DNA of 64,000 bases from DAIDKA01 sp036521075 (lineage in GTDB: Bacteria > Pseudomonadota > Gammaproteobacteria > Steroidobacterales > Steroidobacteraceae). A program made the translations under genes and the position numbers. The stretch covers positions 62,001 to 126,000 of the forward strand of contig DATDIL010000147.1 in NCBI GenBank assembly GCA_036521075.1, read 5' to 3'. The notes beneath the pieces are model-generated. The model was given only the letters and a program-made list of their open reading frames with translations. It was not told where the DNA came from and did not search any database. Below are positions 17,944 to 26,161 of this stretch, in pieces (within the stretch, counting starts at the first letter, position 1; every line of letters starts with the position of its first letter).

Positions 17944-18900
17944 TCAGTACTTGAGCGGCTCGATCTTCTGCAGCAGCTCCTCGCGGCGATTGGCGAAGAA
18001 CGGTGGAATCTGCATCGCCGTGCCCAACTTCTCGTAGGGCTCATCGACCAGGAAGCCCTGCGGCTTGGACACGGTCGCTTCAAACAACGCTCCGCCCGGA
18101 GTGCGCACGTAAACCGAGTCGAAATAGCCGCGATCCTTCATCTCCGAGACATCCGTGAAGCCGAGGCCCTCGAGATGGAATTTCACCTTGCTCTGCGCCT
18201 CATGATCGGCGACCTCAAAGGCGACGTGATGCGGTACACCTTCGCCGTAGGTCCAGCTTCCCGCGGCCACATTGGGTTCGACGCGAAATTCAACGACGGC
18301 GCCACTGCCACCGTTGCCGACCTCATATCGCAGGTGCCGGCCGTCGGAGGCGATACGCCGCCCGTTCCATCCACCCTGCATGAATTCCTCTGAGTTTTCT
18401 GCATCCCGTACCGACACGACGACCCCATGGGTGCCACGCAGCCCATGCTCTTTCGGCACTACGCCATTACTGTACGGCTCACGGGTGTCGTGCTTGGCTT
18501 CAATCAGTTCGTATTCGATGCCACAAGGGTGCTCGAATGCCACCAGCCGCTCGCCGAAACGCTCCAGAACGCGCACCGTGAACCCACGGCTTTGCAAATG
18601 CTTCTCCCAGAAACCCGCGGACCCCACCGGAATCGACAGTTCGACGGTACAGATCTGGCCGGTTCCCTTGCGGGCCTTGCGCCCGGAATGCTTCATCGGA
18701 AAGCAGGTGATCAGGCGGCTTACATCGCCGGTATCGTTTCCGTAATACAGGTGCAGGATGGGCTCTTCACCATCGTACAGGGCGGTTTTCTTGACGCTCT
18801 TCAGACCCAGCACTTTGGTGTGGAAATCGTAGTCTTCCTGCGCATTGCCGACACTCAGTGTCAGGTGATGATGTCGCCTGATGTGGTTGTTTACGCTCAT
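17944..18900 (-). CDS. Extradiol ring-cleaving dioxygenase of the VOC fold (PcpA/LinE-like)
   Basis: The 318-residue protein starts at ATG 18900, with GGAG 9 bases upstream; the longer frame to 19083 is not preferred. It has two VOC modules. HHHLTLSVGNAQEDYDFHTKVLGL opens module 1, VPHHVAFEVADHEAQ supplies the second metal His and GALFEATVSKP the Glu, the 2-His-1-carboxylate iron site of (chloro)hydroquinone 1,2-dioxygenases such as PcpA and LinE. It would open a para-dihydroxylated ring to a 4-hydroxymuconic semialdehyde or acyl derivative, which would feed maleylacetate and 3-oxoadipate. This agrees with the CoA-transferase and thiolase genes that follow. MhqO-type hydroquinone dioxygenases are equally close by pattern. 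Confidence 0.8.
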   Translation of the reverse strand: MSVNNHIRRHHHLTLSVGNAQEDYDFHTKVLGLKSVKKTALYDGEEPILHLYYGNDTGDVSRLITCFPMKHSGRKARKGTGQICTVELSIPVGSAGFWEKHLQSRGFTVRVLERFGERLVAFEHPCGIEYELIEAKHDTREPYSNGVVPKEHGLRGTHGVVVSVRDAENSEEFMQGGWNGRRIASDGRHLRYEVGNGGSGAVVEFRVEPNVAAGSWTYGEGVPHHVAFEVADHEAQSKVKFHLEGLGFTDVSEMKDRGYFDSVYVRTPGGALFEATVSKPQGFLVDEPYEKLGTAMQIPPFFANRREELLQKIEPLKY

Positions 18901-19072
18901 CGGTGATCTCTCCAGAAAGTCGTACTGCCGCGCCTGGCCGGTAAGTCTACCCCAACCCCGGGGAGGTCGGAAACGACTGCGTTGACGGGCCAGCTGACCG
19001 GGATCCCGCCTGGCTGCGTGGTGGCCGGCAGGCAGCGGTGTATAGTCCGCACTGTCAAAAATAGGGCTGGTT

Positions 19073-20218
19073 ATGCACAACACAGGCCGTGGGATCCTGA
19101 CGACACATGTGGGGAGTCTGCCGCGCAGTCAGACGGTGACCGATGTGATTTTCGCGCGCGAGCGGGGTGAGGCGCGCAACGCCGCCCAGGATGACGCCGT
19201 GATAGCTCAGGCGGTGGCGGAGGTGGTGCGGCGGCAGGTGGATATCGGCATTGACATCGTAAGTGACGGCGAGATGAGCAAGATCAGCTATGCCACCTAC
19301 ATCGCCGGGCGCTTCACCGGTTTCGCGGGAGACACCCCGCGCGAGGCGGGCCAGGATCTGGTCGAATTTCCGAACCTGCTGCGCAAGCTCGCCGACCGTG
19401 GTGCCACGGCCAAGTACCGCCGACCCCGGTGCGTTGGCGAGATCCGGGTGCGCGACACCCGCCCGCTTGAGATCGATGTCCGCAATCTCAATGCCGCGGC
19501 TGCGGCGGCCGCACCGACGGCGGCATTCATGAACGCGGCCTCGCCCGGCGTCATCGCTTTCTTTCAGCCGAATGACTATTACCGCACACAGGATGATTAC
19601 CTGGAGGCCGTCGCGGCCGCGCTGCAAAGCGAATACGAAGGCATAGTTCAGGCCGGGATCATTCTGCAGATCGATGCCCCGGATCTGGCGATGGGACGTC
19701 ACACCATGTATCGCGACCGCACGCTGGATGAGTTTGACACGCTCGCGGCGCGGCACATCGAGATCCTGAACCACGCGCTGCGCAATGTGCCGGCGGACCG
19801 GGTGCGCATGCACGTGTGCTGGGGCAACTATGAAGGGCCACATCACCATGACGTGCCAATGGAACGTCTGCTGCCCATCGTGCTCAAGGCGAAACCACAG
19901 GGCCTGCTGTTCGAGGCGGCCAACCCGCGCCACGCCCACGAATGGGTGGCGTTCAAGAACACCAGGATCCCTGAGGAGAAGATCCTGATACCCGGCGTCC
20001 TCTCAACGACCACGAATTATGTCGAACATCCCGAGCTGGTGGCCGAGCGCATCGAACGCTTTGCCCGCATTGTCGGACCCGACCGGGTCATTGCCGGCAC
20101 CGACTGTGGCTTTGGCACCTTTGCAGGCTTCGGGCCGGTCGAGCCCGACATCGCCTACATGAAATTACAGTCCTTGGTTCAGGGGGCACAGATCGCCTCC
20201 CGCCGGCTGTCAGCCTGA
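19073..20218 (+). CDS. MetE-like zinc methyltransferase-fold protein, copy A
   Basis: The 381-residue protein belongs to the cobalamin-independent methionine synthase family (MetE C-terminal domain, single barrel). It starts with ILTTHVGSLPRSQ and keeps all four zinc ligands: His247 and Cys249 (HVCWGNYEG), Glu281 (LLFEAANP) and Cys345 (GTDCGFG). The length is that of one-domain family members (about 370-380), not the 750-residue MetE. Such proteins include thiol methyltransferases and epoxyalkane:coenzyme M transferase, so the acceptor and donor are unknown. It is divergent from the dioxygenase operon at 17944-18900 and has a close paralog at 48512-49666 in the other ring-cleavage operon. The next gene begins 4 bases downstream. 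Confidence 0.8.
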   Translation: MHNTGRGILTTHVGSLPRSQTVTDVIFARERGEARNAAQDDAVIAQAVAEVVRRQVDIGIDIVSDGEMSKISYATYIAGRFTGFAGDTPREAGQDLVEFPNLLRKLADRGATAKYRRPRCVGEIRVRDTRPLEIDVRNLNAAAAAAAPTAAFMNAASPGVIAFFQPNDYYRTQDDYLEAVAAALQSEYEGIVQAGIILQIDAPDLAMGRHTMYRDRTLDEFDTLAARHIEILNHALRNVPADRVRMHVCWGNYEGPHHHDVPMERLLPIVLKAKPQGLLFEAANPRHAHEWVAFKNTRIPEEKILIPGVLSTTTNYVEHPELVAERIERFARIVGPDRVIAGTDCGFGTFAGFGPVEPDIAYMKLQSLVQGAQIASRRLSA

Positions 20219-20222
20219 AGGT

Positions 20223-22292
20223 ATGCAAACAACGGCTCGCCGCGCGCGGCGTTTGGCGCCGATGGCATTCATGATTGCCCTGGTGAGCACCGCGGACGCG
20301 GCCCCTGCGGTCCAAACAACGCTGCCGGCGGTCGCGGACGTCGTTGCCGCAAACATTGACGCATCCATCGATCCGGGGAATGACTTCTTCGCCTACGCGA
20401 ATGGCGCATGGCTCAAGGCCAATCCCATTCCGCCATCGGAATCGAACTGGGGTGTCGGCAAGCTGGTCGACGAGGACCTGTACACCAAGTTGCGCTCCAT
20501 CAGTGAGCAGGCGGCGGCAAACAAGAGCGCGGCCCCCGGCAGTGACGAACGCAAGGTCGGAGATTTCTGGGATATGGCGATGGACCAGGCGCGGGCCGAC
20601 CGCCTCGGCCTCGTGCCACTACAGGCGGATTTCGCGCGCATCGATGCCATCAAGGACCGCGGCGGCGTACTCGACCTGGCGTTCGCACTGCAACGGCAGA
20701 ATCTGCAGCCGTTCTTTGGTTTCGGCATCGCCCAGGATGAAAAGGCCAGCGACGTCATGGCGGTGTACCTTCAGCAAGGCGGCCTGGGTCTGCCGGATCG
20801 TGACTACTACTTCGGCACTGAGGCGGGCACCATCAAGGCGCGTGAGGCCTACGTGCTGCACATGGGTAATGTACTGAAGCTGCTCGGCGCGGATGCCGCG
20901 AGTGCGGACACTCGCGCACGGGCCATCATGGCATTCGAGAGCGCCCTGGCGAAGATTTCGCGGCCGCTCGCGGATCTGCGCGATCCCCAGAAGAATTACA
21001 ACAAGATGTCCCCGTCCACGCTCACACGCCGGTACACGCCGTCCATCGCCTGGGCAGCACGCATGAAGAGCTGGAATCTCGTGCCTCGCTACCTCATTGT
21101 CGGTCAACCGGAATTCTTTGCGGGCCTCGAATCGGCACTGGCAACGACCGCGCTGCCGACGCTGCGCGACTACCTGCGCATAAGACTGATCGACGCCTAC
21201 GCGCCGTACCTGAGCAAGCCCTTCGACGACGAACATTTCAATTTCTATGGCCGCGTACTGTCCGGACAGAAGGAACAGCGCCCGCGCTGGAAACGCGCAC
21301 TCGATGCGCAGAATGAAGCTTTGGGGATGGTTCTCGGCCGCATATTCGTTAAGGCGTATTTTCCGGCGCGCACCAAGCAACGTTACAGCAACCTGGTCGA
21401 GGCGATCCGCACCGCGTACGGCGAACGCATCGATCACCTGGACTGGATGAGTGCCGCGACCAAGGCCAAAGCACGTGAAAAGCTCGCCAAAGTGACCAAG
21501 AAAGTCGGCTATCCGGACAAGTGGAAGGACTACTCGGCGCTGCTTGTCGCCCGCAATTCATACGCCGAGAACGCGCGCAATGCGCAGATCTGGCTTTTCA
21601 ACGATGCCTTGTCGAAATTCGGCAAACCGGTGGACCGTACCGAATGGGACATCACTCCACAAACCTATAACGCCTATTACAATACCTCGAACAACGAAAT
21701 TGTCCTGCCTGCGGCAATATTCGCGATTCCGGGCTTCAAGGACACCGACGTCGATGATGCAGTCATCTACGGCTACGCGGCCGCCTCCACCATCGGCCAT
21801 GAACTCACCCACGGCTTCGATGACGAGGGCCGTCAATTTGACGCCGCCGGCAATCTCGTCGATTGGTGGACGGCACAGGACGCCGCCAGATTCAAACAGC
21901 GCGCCGAAGTCATGGTCAGGCAATTTGATGCCTACGAGCCCTTGCCGGGCATACACATCAATGGCCGAGCAAGCCTTGGCGAGAACATCGCGGACTTTGG
22001 CGGCCTGGTGATCGGCCTGGATGCATTCCGCAAGACCGCCCAATTCCGCGCGGGTCGCAAAATCGCCGGACTCACGCCCTTGCAGCGCTATTTTCTCGGC
22101 TATGCATTGGGTTGGTTGTACGAGGAACGCGCCGAACTGCTGCGCAAGCAACTGCTCAGCGACGTGCACGCGCCACCGAAGTGGCGGGTCAATGGGCCGC
22201 TGTCGAACATCCCTGCGTTTTACGATGCGTTCAAGGTCAAGCCGGGGCAGCCGCTGTATCGCGCTGCAGCGGATCGCGTCCGTATCTGGTGA
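20223..22292 (+). CDS. M13 family metallopeptidase (neprilysin/PepO-like)
   Basis: The 689-residue protein has a short signal-like N-terminus and the complete M13 pattern: NEIVLPAAIFAIPGF, the zinc motif STIGHELTHGFDDEG (HExxH), the third ligand and structural motif GENIADFGG, and GPLSNIPAFYDAFKVKPGQPLY near the C-terminus. It is a zinc endopeptidase acting on oligopeptides, probably in the periplasm. It lies between a MetE-like gene (4-base gap) and an oligopeptide symporter gene (19-base gap), so a role in peptide scavenging is likely. Length agrees with the family. Confidence 0.9.
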   Translation: MQTTARRARRLAPMAFMIALVSTADAAPAVQTTLPAVADVVAANIDASIDPGNDFFAYANGAWLKANPIPPSESNWGVGKLVDEDLYTKLRSISEQAAANKSAAPGSDERKVGDFWDMAMDQARADRLGLVPLQADFARIDAIKDRGGVLDLAFALQRQNLQPFFGFGIAQDEKASDVMAVYLQQGGLGLPDRDYYFGTEAGTIKAREAYVLHMGNVLKLLGADAASADTRARAIMAFESALAKISRPLADLRDPQKNYNKMSPSTLTRRYTPSIAWAARMKSWNLVPRYLIVGQPEFFAGLESALATTALPTLRDYLRIRLIDAYAPYLSKPFDDEHFNFYGRVLSGQKEQRPRWKRALDAQNEALGMVLGRIFVKAYFPARTKQRYSNLVEAIRTAYGERIDHLDWMSAATKAKAREKLAKVTKKVGYPDKWKDYSALLVARNSYAENARNAQIWLFNDALSKFGKPVDRTEWDITPQTYNAYYNTSNNEIVLPAAIFAIPGFKDTDVDDAVIYGYAAASTIGHELTHGFDDEGRQFDAAGNLVDWWTAQDAARFKQRAEVMVRQFDAYEPLPGIHINGRASLGENIADFGGLVIGLDAFRKTAQFRAGRKIAGLTPLQRYFLGYALGWLYEERAELLRKQLLSDVHAPPKWRVNGPLSNIPAFYDAFKVKPGQPLYRAAADRVRIW

Positions 22293-22311
22293 ACTACCTG
22301 AAGAATTAAAA

Positions 22312-23835
22312 ATGAACAACGTGATGAGCTTGCCGGCGGCACCTATCTCCCAGACACGATCGTTCAGCACCATCTTCCTGATCGAGATGTGGGAGCGCTT
22401 TGGCTTCTACGGCATGCAGGCGCTCATGGTCACCTACATGATCAAGAAGCTTGGCTTTGCCGACACCCGCTCCAACCTGACGTTCGGCGCGGCCTCGGCG
22501 CTGATCTATGCGACGCCCGCCATCGGCGGCTGGGTCGGCGACAAGCTGCTCGGCACCCGTCGCACCATGAAGGTCGGCGCATTCGTGCTGGCGATCGGTT
22601 ATGCACTGCTATGGATACCGGTGAACAGCGCGCTGTTCCTGTACTGCGCACTCGGCGTCATTGTCATCGGCAACGGATTCTTCAAACCCAATTGCGGCCA
22701 GCTGGTGCGCAAGATCTATGAAGGGGATGACACCCGAATTGACAGCGCGTTCACCTATTACTACATGGCGGTGAATATCGGCGCGATGATTTCGATGGCC
22801 CTGACGCCGTGGTTGCGCGACTTCATCGGCGCCCGCTACGGAGACACGATCGGCTGGCACACCGCCTTCGGCGTGTGCTCGATCGGGCTGATCATCGGCA
22901 TGGTGAACTACGCGCTGATGAGCCGCGGGATGGCCCGCTACGGATCGCCGCCGGACAACAAGCCGCCGAGGCCGGGAATCGTGGCCGCCCTGCTGGCAGG
23001 GGCTCTTGCGGTTCTGGTCATCACGGTTCTCATACTGCAAAGCGAGACCGTGGCGCGCGTTTGCGTCTATTTGGCCGGCGCGGTCATTTTTGGCATTTTC
23101 ATAAAACTGATAGTCGCCAGCAATCGTGACGAGCGTGCCGGCCTGATTGCCGCGTTCGTGCTGGTGGTGCAAACCGTATTCTTCTTCATCTTCTACCAAC
23201 AGATGTCCACCTCCCTTAACCTGTTCGCGCAGCGCAATGTGAATCTTGATTTCAGCTTTTTCGGACTACATCTCTTCACCTGGATTCCCGAACAGTACCA
23301 GGATCTGAATTCGATCTGGATCGTGGTTCTCAGTCCCGTTCTGGTGTTCATCTACAACGGGCTCGGCCGCCTCGGCAAGGATCCATCGATATCGGCAAAG
23401 TTCGTGTGGGGATTTGCGGCGGTTGCCATCGGCTTCTTTATTTATGGCGTCGGCGCTCGCTGGGCGGTCAACGGGCAGGTGTCGTCCTGGACGATGGTGT
23501 GGGGCTATGGCCTGTATTCGCTCGGGGAATTATTGGTCAGCGGCCTCGGACTTGCCATGATCGCCCGGTATGTGCCGGACCGAATGGGTGGCTTCATGAT
23601 GGGGGCCTACTTTTTGGCGTCCGGCCTGTCCCAATACCTGGGAAGTGTCGTCGCGAACTTCGCACACATCCCCGAGAACCTGAAGAATCCCGTGGAATCG
23701 TTGACCATCTATACGCGGCTGTTCAACGAGCTCGGCTTTACCGGAATTGGCTGCACTGTCATTGCAATCGCCATGTTGCCCCTGATGAAAAAGCTTTCGG
23801 CCAGCCACGCGCATACCGCGGCTGCAAGGCGATGA
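22312..23835 (+). CDS. POT family oligopeptide:H+ symporter
   Basis: The 507-residue membrane protein (start ATG 22312) begins with SFSTIFLIEMWERFGFYGMQALMVTYM; the ExxERFxYYG-like motif (here EMWERFGFYG) is the signature of proton-dependent oligopeptide transporters. About fourteen hydrophobic segments and YYMAVNIGAMIS support the same family. It imports di- and tripeptides with protons across the inner membrane. It is 19 bases downstream of an M13 peptidase, consistent with uptake of peptides released in the periplasm. Its stop overlaps the next start by 4 bases. Confidence 0.9.
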   Translation: MNNVMSLPAAPISQTRSFSTIFLIEMWERFGFYGMQALMVTYMIKKLGFADTRSNLTFGAASALIYATPAIGGWVGDKLLGTRRTMKVGAFVLAIGYALLWIPVNSALFLYCALGVIVIGNGFFKPNCGQLVRKIYEGDDTRIDSAFTYYYMAVNIGAMISMALTPWLRDFIGARYGDTIGWHTAFGVCSIGLIIGMVNYALMSRGMARYGSPPDNKPPRPGIVAALLAGALAVLVITVLILQSETVARVCVYLAGAVIFGIFIKLIVASNRDERAGLIAAFVLVVQTVFFFIFYQQMSTSLNLFAQRNVNLDFSFFGLHLFTWIPEQYQDLNSIWIVVLSPVLVFIYNGLGRLGKDPSISAKFVWGFAAVAIGFFIYGVGARWAVNGQVSSWTMVWGYGLYSLGELLVSGLGLAMIARYVPDRMGGFMMGAYFLASGLSQYLGSVVANFAHIPENLKNPVESLTIYTRLFNELGFTGIGCTVIAIAMLPLMKKLSASHAHTAAARR

Positions 23836-25301
23836 GTACGGCGCATCCGAACGAGAAGGACATCCTCAATACCATCGCACGGCAGGCGATGCTGGAGCGC
23901 GGCCTGCTGCCGGATTTCTCCGCAGCGGCGCAGGCGCAGGCCGATTCCCTCACTGCCCCGCCCCGAGACCGCCTCGCCCGTGATCTGCGCGCCGCAGAGT
24001 GGCTTTCGATCGACAATGATGATTCGCGCGACCTGGACCAGCTTTCCGTGGCGCAAGCCTTGCCAGGCGCGAATACCAAACTGCTGGTCGCCATTGCCGA
24101 TGTTGATGCGGCGGTGAGTCGGGACTCGCCCCTCGATGATCACGCCCGCCGCAACACCACCTCGGTCTATACCGCGGCACGCATATTCCCGATGCTACCG
24201 GAGAGGCTATCGACTGACCTGACCTCCCTGGTACCGGGCCAGGAACGCCTGGCGATGATCATCGAACTGGTCATCAGCGCGGATGGCAACATCGTATCCT
24301 CTGATATCTATCGGGCCACGGTCGTAAACAAGGCGAAGCTGGCCTACGACAGCGTGGCCGGCTGGCTTGATGGCCGTACGCCTGCGCCAAAAGGACTCGA
24401 AGCCGCCGGCCTTCAGAACCAGGTGCGGCTTCAGGATCGGATCGCCCAGTCGCTGGGCCGCGTGCGCCAGGCGCAGGGCGCATTGACATTGGAGACGATT
24501 CAGACGAGTGCCGTATTCGACGGCAACGCGCTGCGGGATCTGCTGCCGTACCGTAACAACCGCGCCCACGAACTGATCGAGAACGTGATGGTCGCTGCCA
24601 ACGGCGCGGCCGCGCGCTGGCTGCAAAGCAAGGGGCTGCCGTCGATTCGACGGGTGCTGCGCACCCCCGAGCACTGGGATCGCATCGTGGCCCTGGCGGC
24701 CGCGCATGGCGGAGACTTGCCGGCGCGCGCCGATGCGGGGGCTCTGAACGCCTTTCTCGCGAAATCCCGCCACGACAGCCCGGCACAGTTTGCGGACCTT
24801 TCGCTGGCAGTCATCAAGTTGCTCGGCCGCGGTGAATACGTGCTGGAATTGCCGGGTGCGACGGTCGCGGGACATTTTGGCCTGGCTGTGAACGACTATA
24901 TGCACTCGACGGCACCGAACCGGCGCTTTCCGGACGTCCTCGCCCAGCGCCTGATCAAGTCGGCCCTCGCCAACACCCCGGCGCCCTACACGACCCGTGA
25001 ACTTGGAGACTTGGCGAGCCAGTGCACGATGCAGGAGGATGCGGCCGCCAAGGTGGAGCGACGCGTCAGCAAATCGGCGGCAGCACTGCTGTTGCGGCCG
25101 CGGATTGGTCAGATGTTCGACGCCATCGTCACCGGTGCTGCCGCCAAGGGTACCTGGGCGCGCAGCACCGTGCCGCCGGTCGAGGGTCGGATCGTGCGCG
25201 GATTTCAGGGCCTGCAAGTCGGGCAGTCCGTGCGCGTGCGCTTGCTCAGCGTCGATGTCACGCGCGGCTTCATCGATTTCGCCTGCGAGGCACACTCATG
25301 A
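23832..25301 (+). CDS. RNB-domain exoribonuclease (RNase II/R family)
   Basis: The 489-residue protein starts at ATG 23832, which overlaps the symporter stop (ATGA). It contains the RNB catalytic core: LSIDNDDSRDLDQLSVA supplies the cluster of metal-binding aspartates, followed by PMLPERLSTDLTSLVPGQERLAM and DYMHSTAPNRRFPDVLAQRLIKS. It ends in a short S1-like tail (GQSVRVRLLSVDVTRGFIDF). The N-terminal cold-shock domains of RNase R and RNase II are not evident, so it is a compact form, as known in some proteobacteria and Deinococcus. It degrades RNA processively 3' to 5' in the cytoplasm. Confidence 0.85.
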   Translation: MSTAHPNEKDILNTIARQAMLERGLLPDFSAAAQAQADSLTAPPRDRLARDLRAAEWLSIDNDDSRDLDQLSVAQALPGANTKLLVAIADVDAAVSRDSPLDDHARRNTTSVYTAARIFPMLPERLSTDLTSLVPGQERLAMIIELVISADGNIVSSDIYRATVVNKAKLAYDSVAGWLDGRTPAPKGLEAAGLQNQVRLQDRIAQSLGRVRQAQGALTLETIQTSAVFDGNALRDLLPYRNNRAHELIENVMVAANGAAARWLQSKGLPSIRRVLRTPEHWDRIVALAAAHGGDLPARADAGALNAFLAKSRHDSPAQFADLSLAVIKLLGRGEYVLELPGATVAGHFGLAVNDYMHSTAPNRRFPDVLAQRLIKSALANTPAPYTTRELGDLASQCTMQEDAAAKVERRVSKSAAALLLRPRIGQMFDAIVTGAAAKGTWARSTVPPVEGRIVRGFQGLQVGQSVRVRLLSVDVTRGFIDFACEAHS

Positions 25302-26059
25302 CTACGGATCGACCGCGTACCGCGCAACTCGCCTACGAAAACCAGGGATTCGTTACGAGCGATGAGGGTCGCCCGCTGCGCATTCTCGCCGAGTACCTCG
25401 AGCCACTGAGCCGATTCCGCCAGGCTGCCGTCCATGACACCATCGTGTTCTTCGGCTCCGCACGCCTCACGGACTCAGGCCCGATGGGCCGCTACTACCA
25501 TGATGCCCGGATCCTGGCGCGCAGGATCACCCAGTGGTCGATGTCGCTGCCGACAGATGCCCATCGCTATGTCATCTGCTCGGGCGGCGGCGGCGGCATC
25601 ATGGAGGCGGCGAACCGCGGCGCCGCGGAGGCCGGCGGCAAGACGATCGGACTGAACATCAGCCTGCCGCATGAGCAGATGGCAAACCCCTATATCACCC
25701 CGGAACTCGGATTCGAATTTCACTACTTCTTCATGCGCAAGCTGTGGTTCGCGCAACTCGCGCGCGGTCTGGTCGCCTTCCCCGGGGGGTTCGGCACCTT
25801 GGATGAGGTCATGGAAATCCTGACGCTGACGCAGACCGGCAAGCTTGAGCGACGCATTCCCGTGATTCTCTACGGTTCAGAATACTGGAACGAAATCATC
25901 AACTTCAAAGCCCTACTTAATCACGGCGTAATCAGTGCTGAAGACCTCGCGCTGTTCGAATTCGCGGATACGCCCGAGGCAGCCCTGGGGGCGCTGCAGT
26001 CCCGTCTTGATTGCGCCACTGGCGGCAAGACACCCGACTTTGCCCATGCGCGCTCGTAG
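25298..26059 (+). CDS. LOG-family Rossmann-fold protein (nucleotide phosphoribohydrolase-like)
   Basis: The 253-residue protein has TIVFFGSARLTDSG, VICSGGGGGIMEAANRGA and the hallmark PGGFGTLDEVMEILTLTQTGK of LOG/YgdH/PpnN-like proteins, which release free bases from nucleoside 5'-monophosphates. An N-terminal extension of about 40 residues precedes the domain. The start overlaps the RNB gene stop (ATGA), so the two are translationally coupled. Joint control with an exoribonuclease would fit a role in nucleotide turnover (inference). Confidence 0.85.
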   Translation: MTTDRPRTAQLAYENQGFVTSDEGRPLRILAEYLEPLSRFRQAAVHDTIVFFGSARLTDSGPMGRYYHDARILARRITQWSMSLPTDAHRYVICSGGGGGIMEAANRGAAEAGGKTIGLNISLPHEQMANPYITPELGFEFHYFFMRKLWFAQLARGLVAFPGGFGTLDEVMEILTLTQTGKLERRIPVILYGSEYWNEIINFKALLNHGVISAEDLALFEFADTPEAALGALQSRLDCATGGKTPDFAHARS

Positions 26060-26161
26060 CCACCCGCCTCGCCACTGCTGCTGTCGGTCAGGAAGCGCCT
26101 ACACGCCCGCGCATCACCGAGTGGTTGATTCAACGCAACAAAACAGCCGAAATCAGGACGC

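Noticed and set aside
23385..23402. TCGATATCGGCAA, similar to one operator arm
   Set aside because: It lies inside the symporter gene, has no second arm and differs at several positions.
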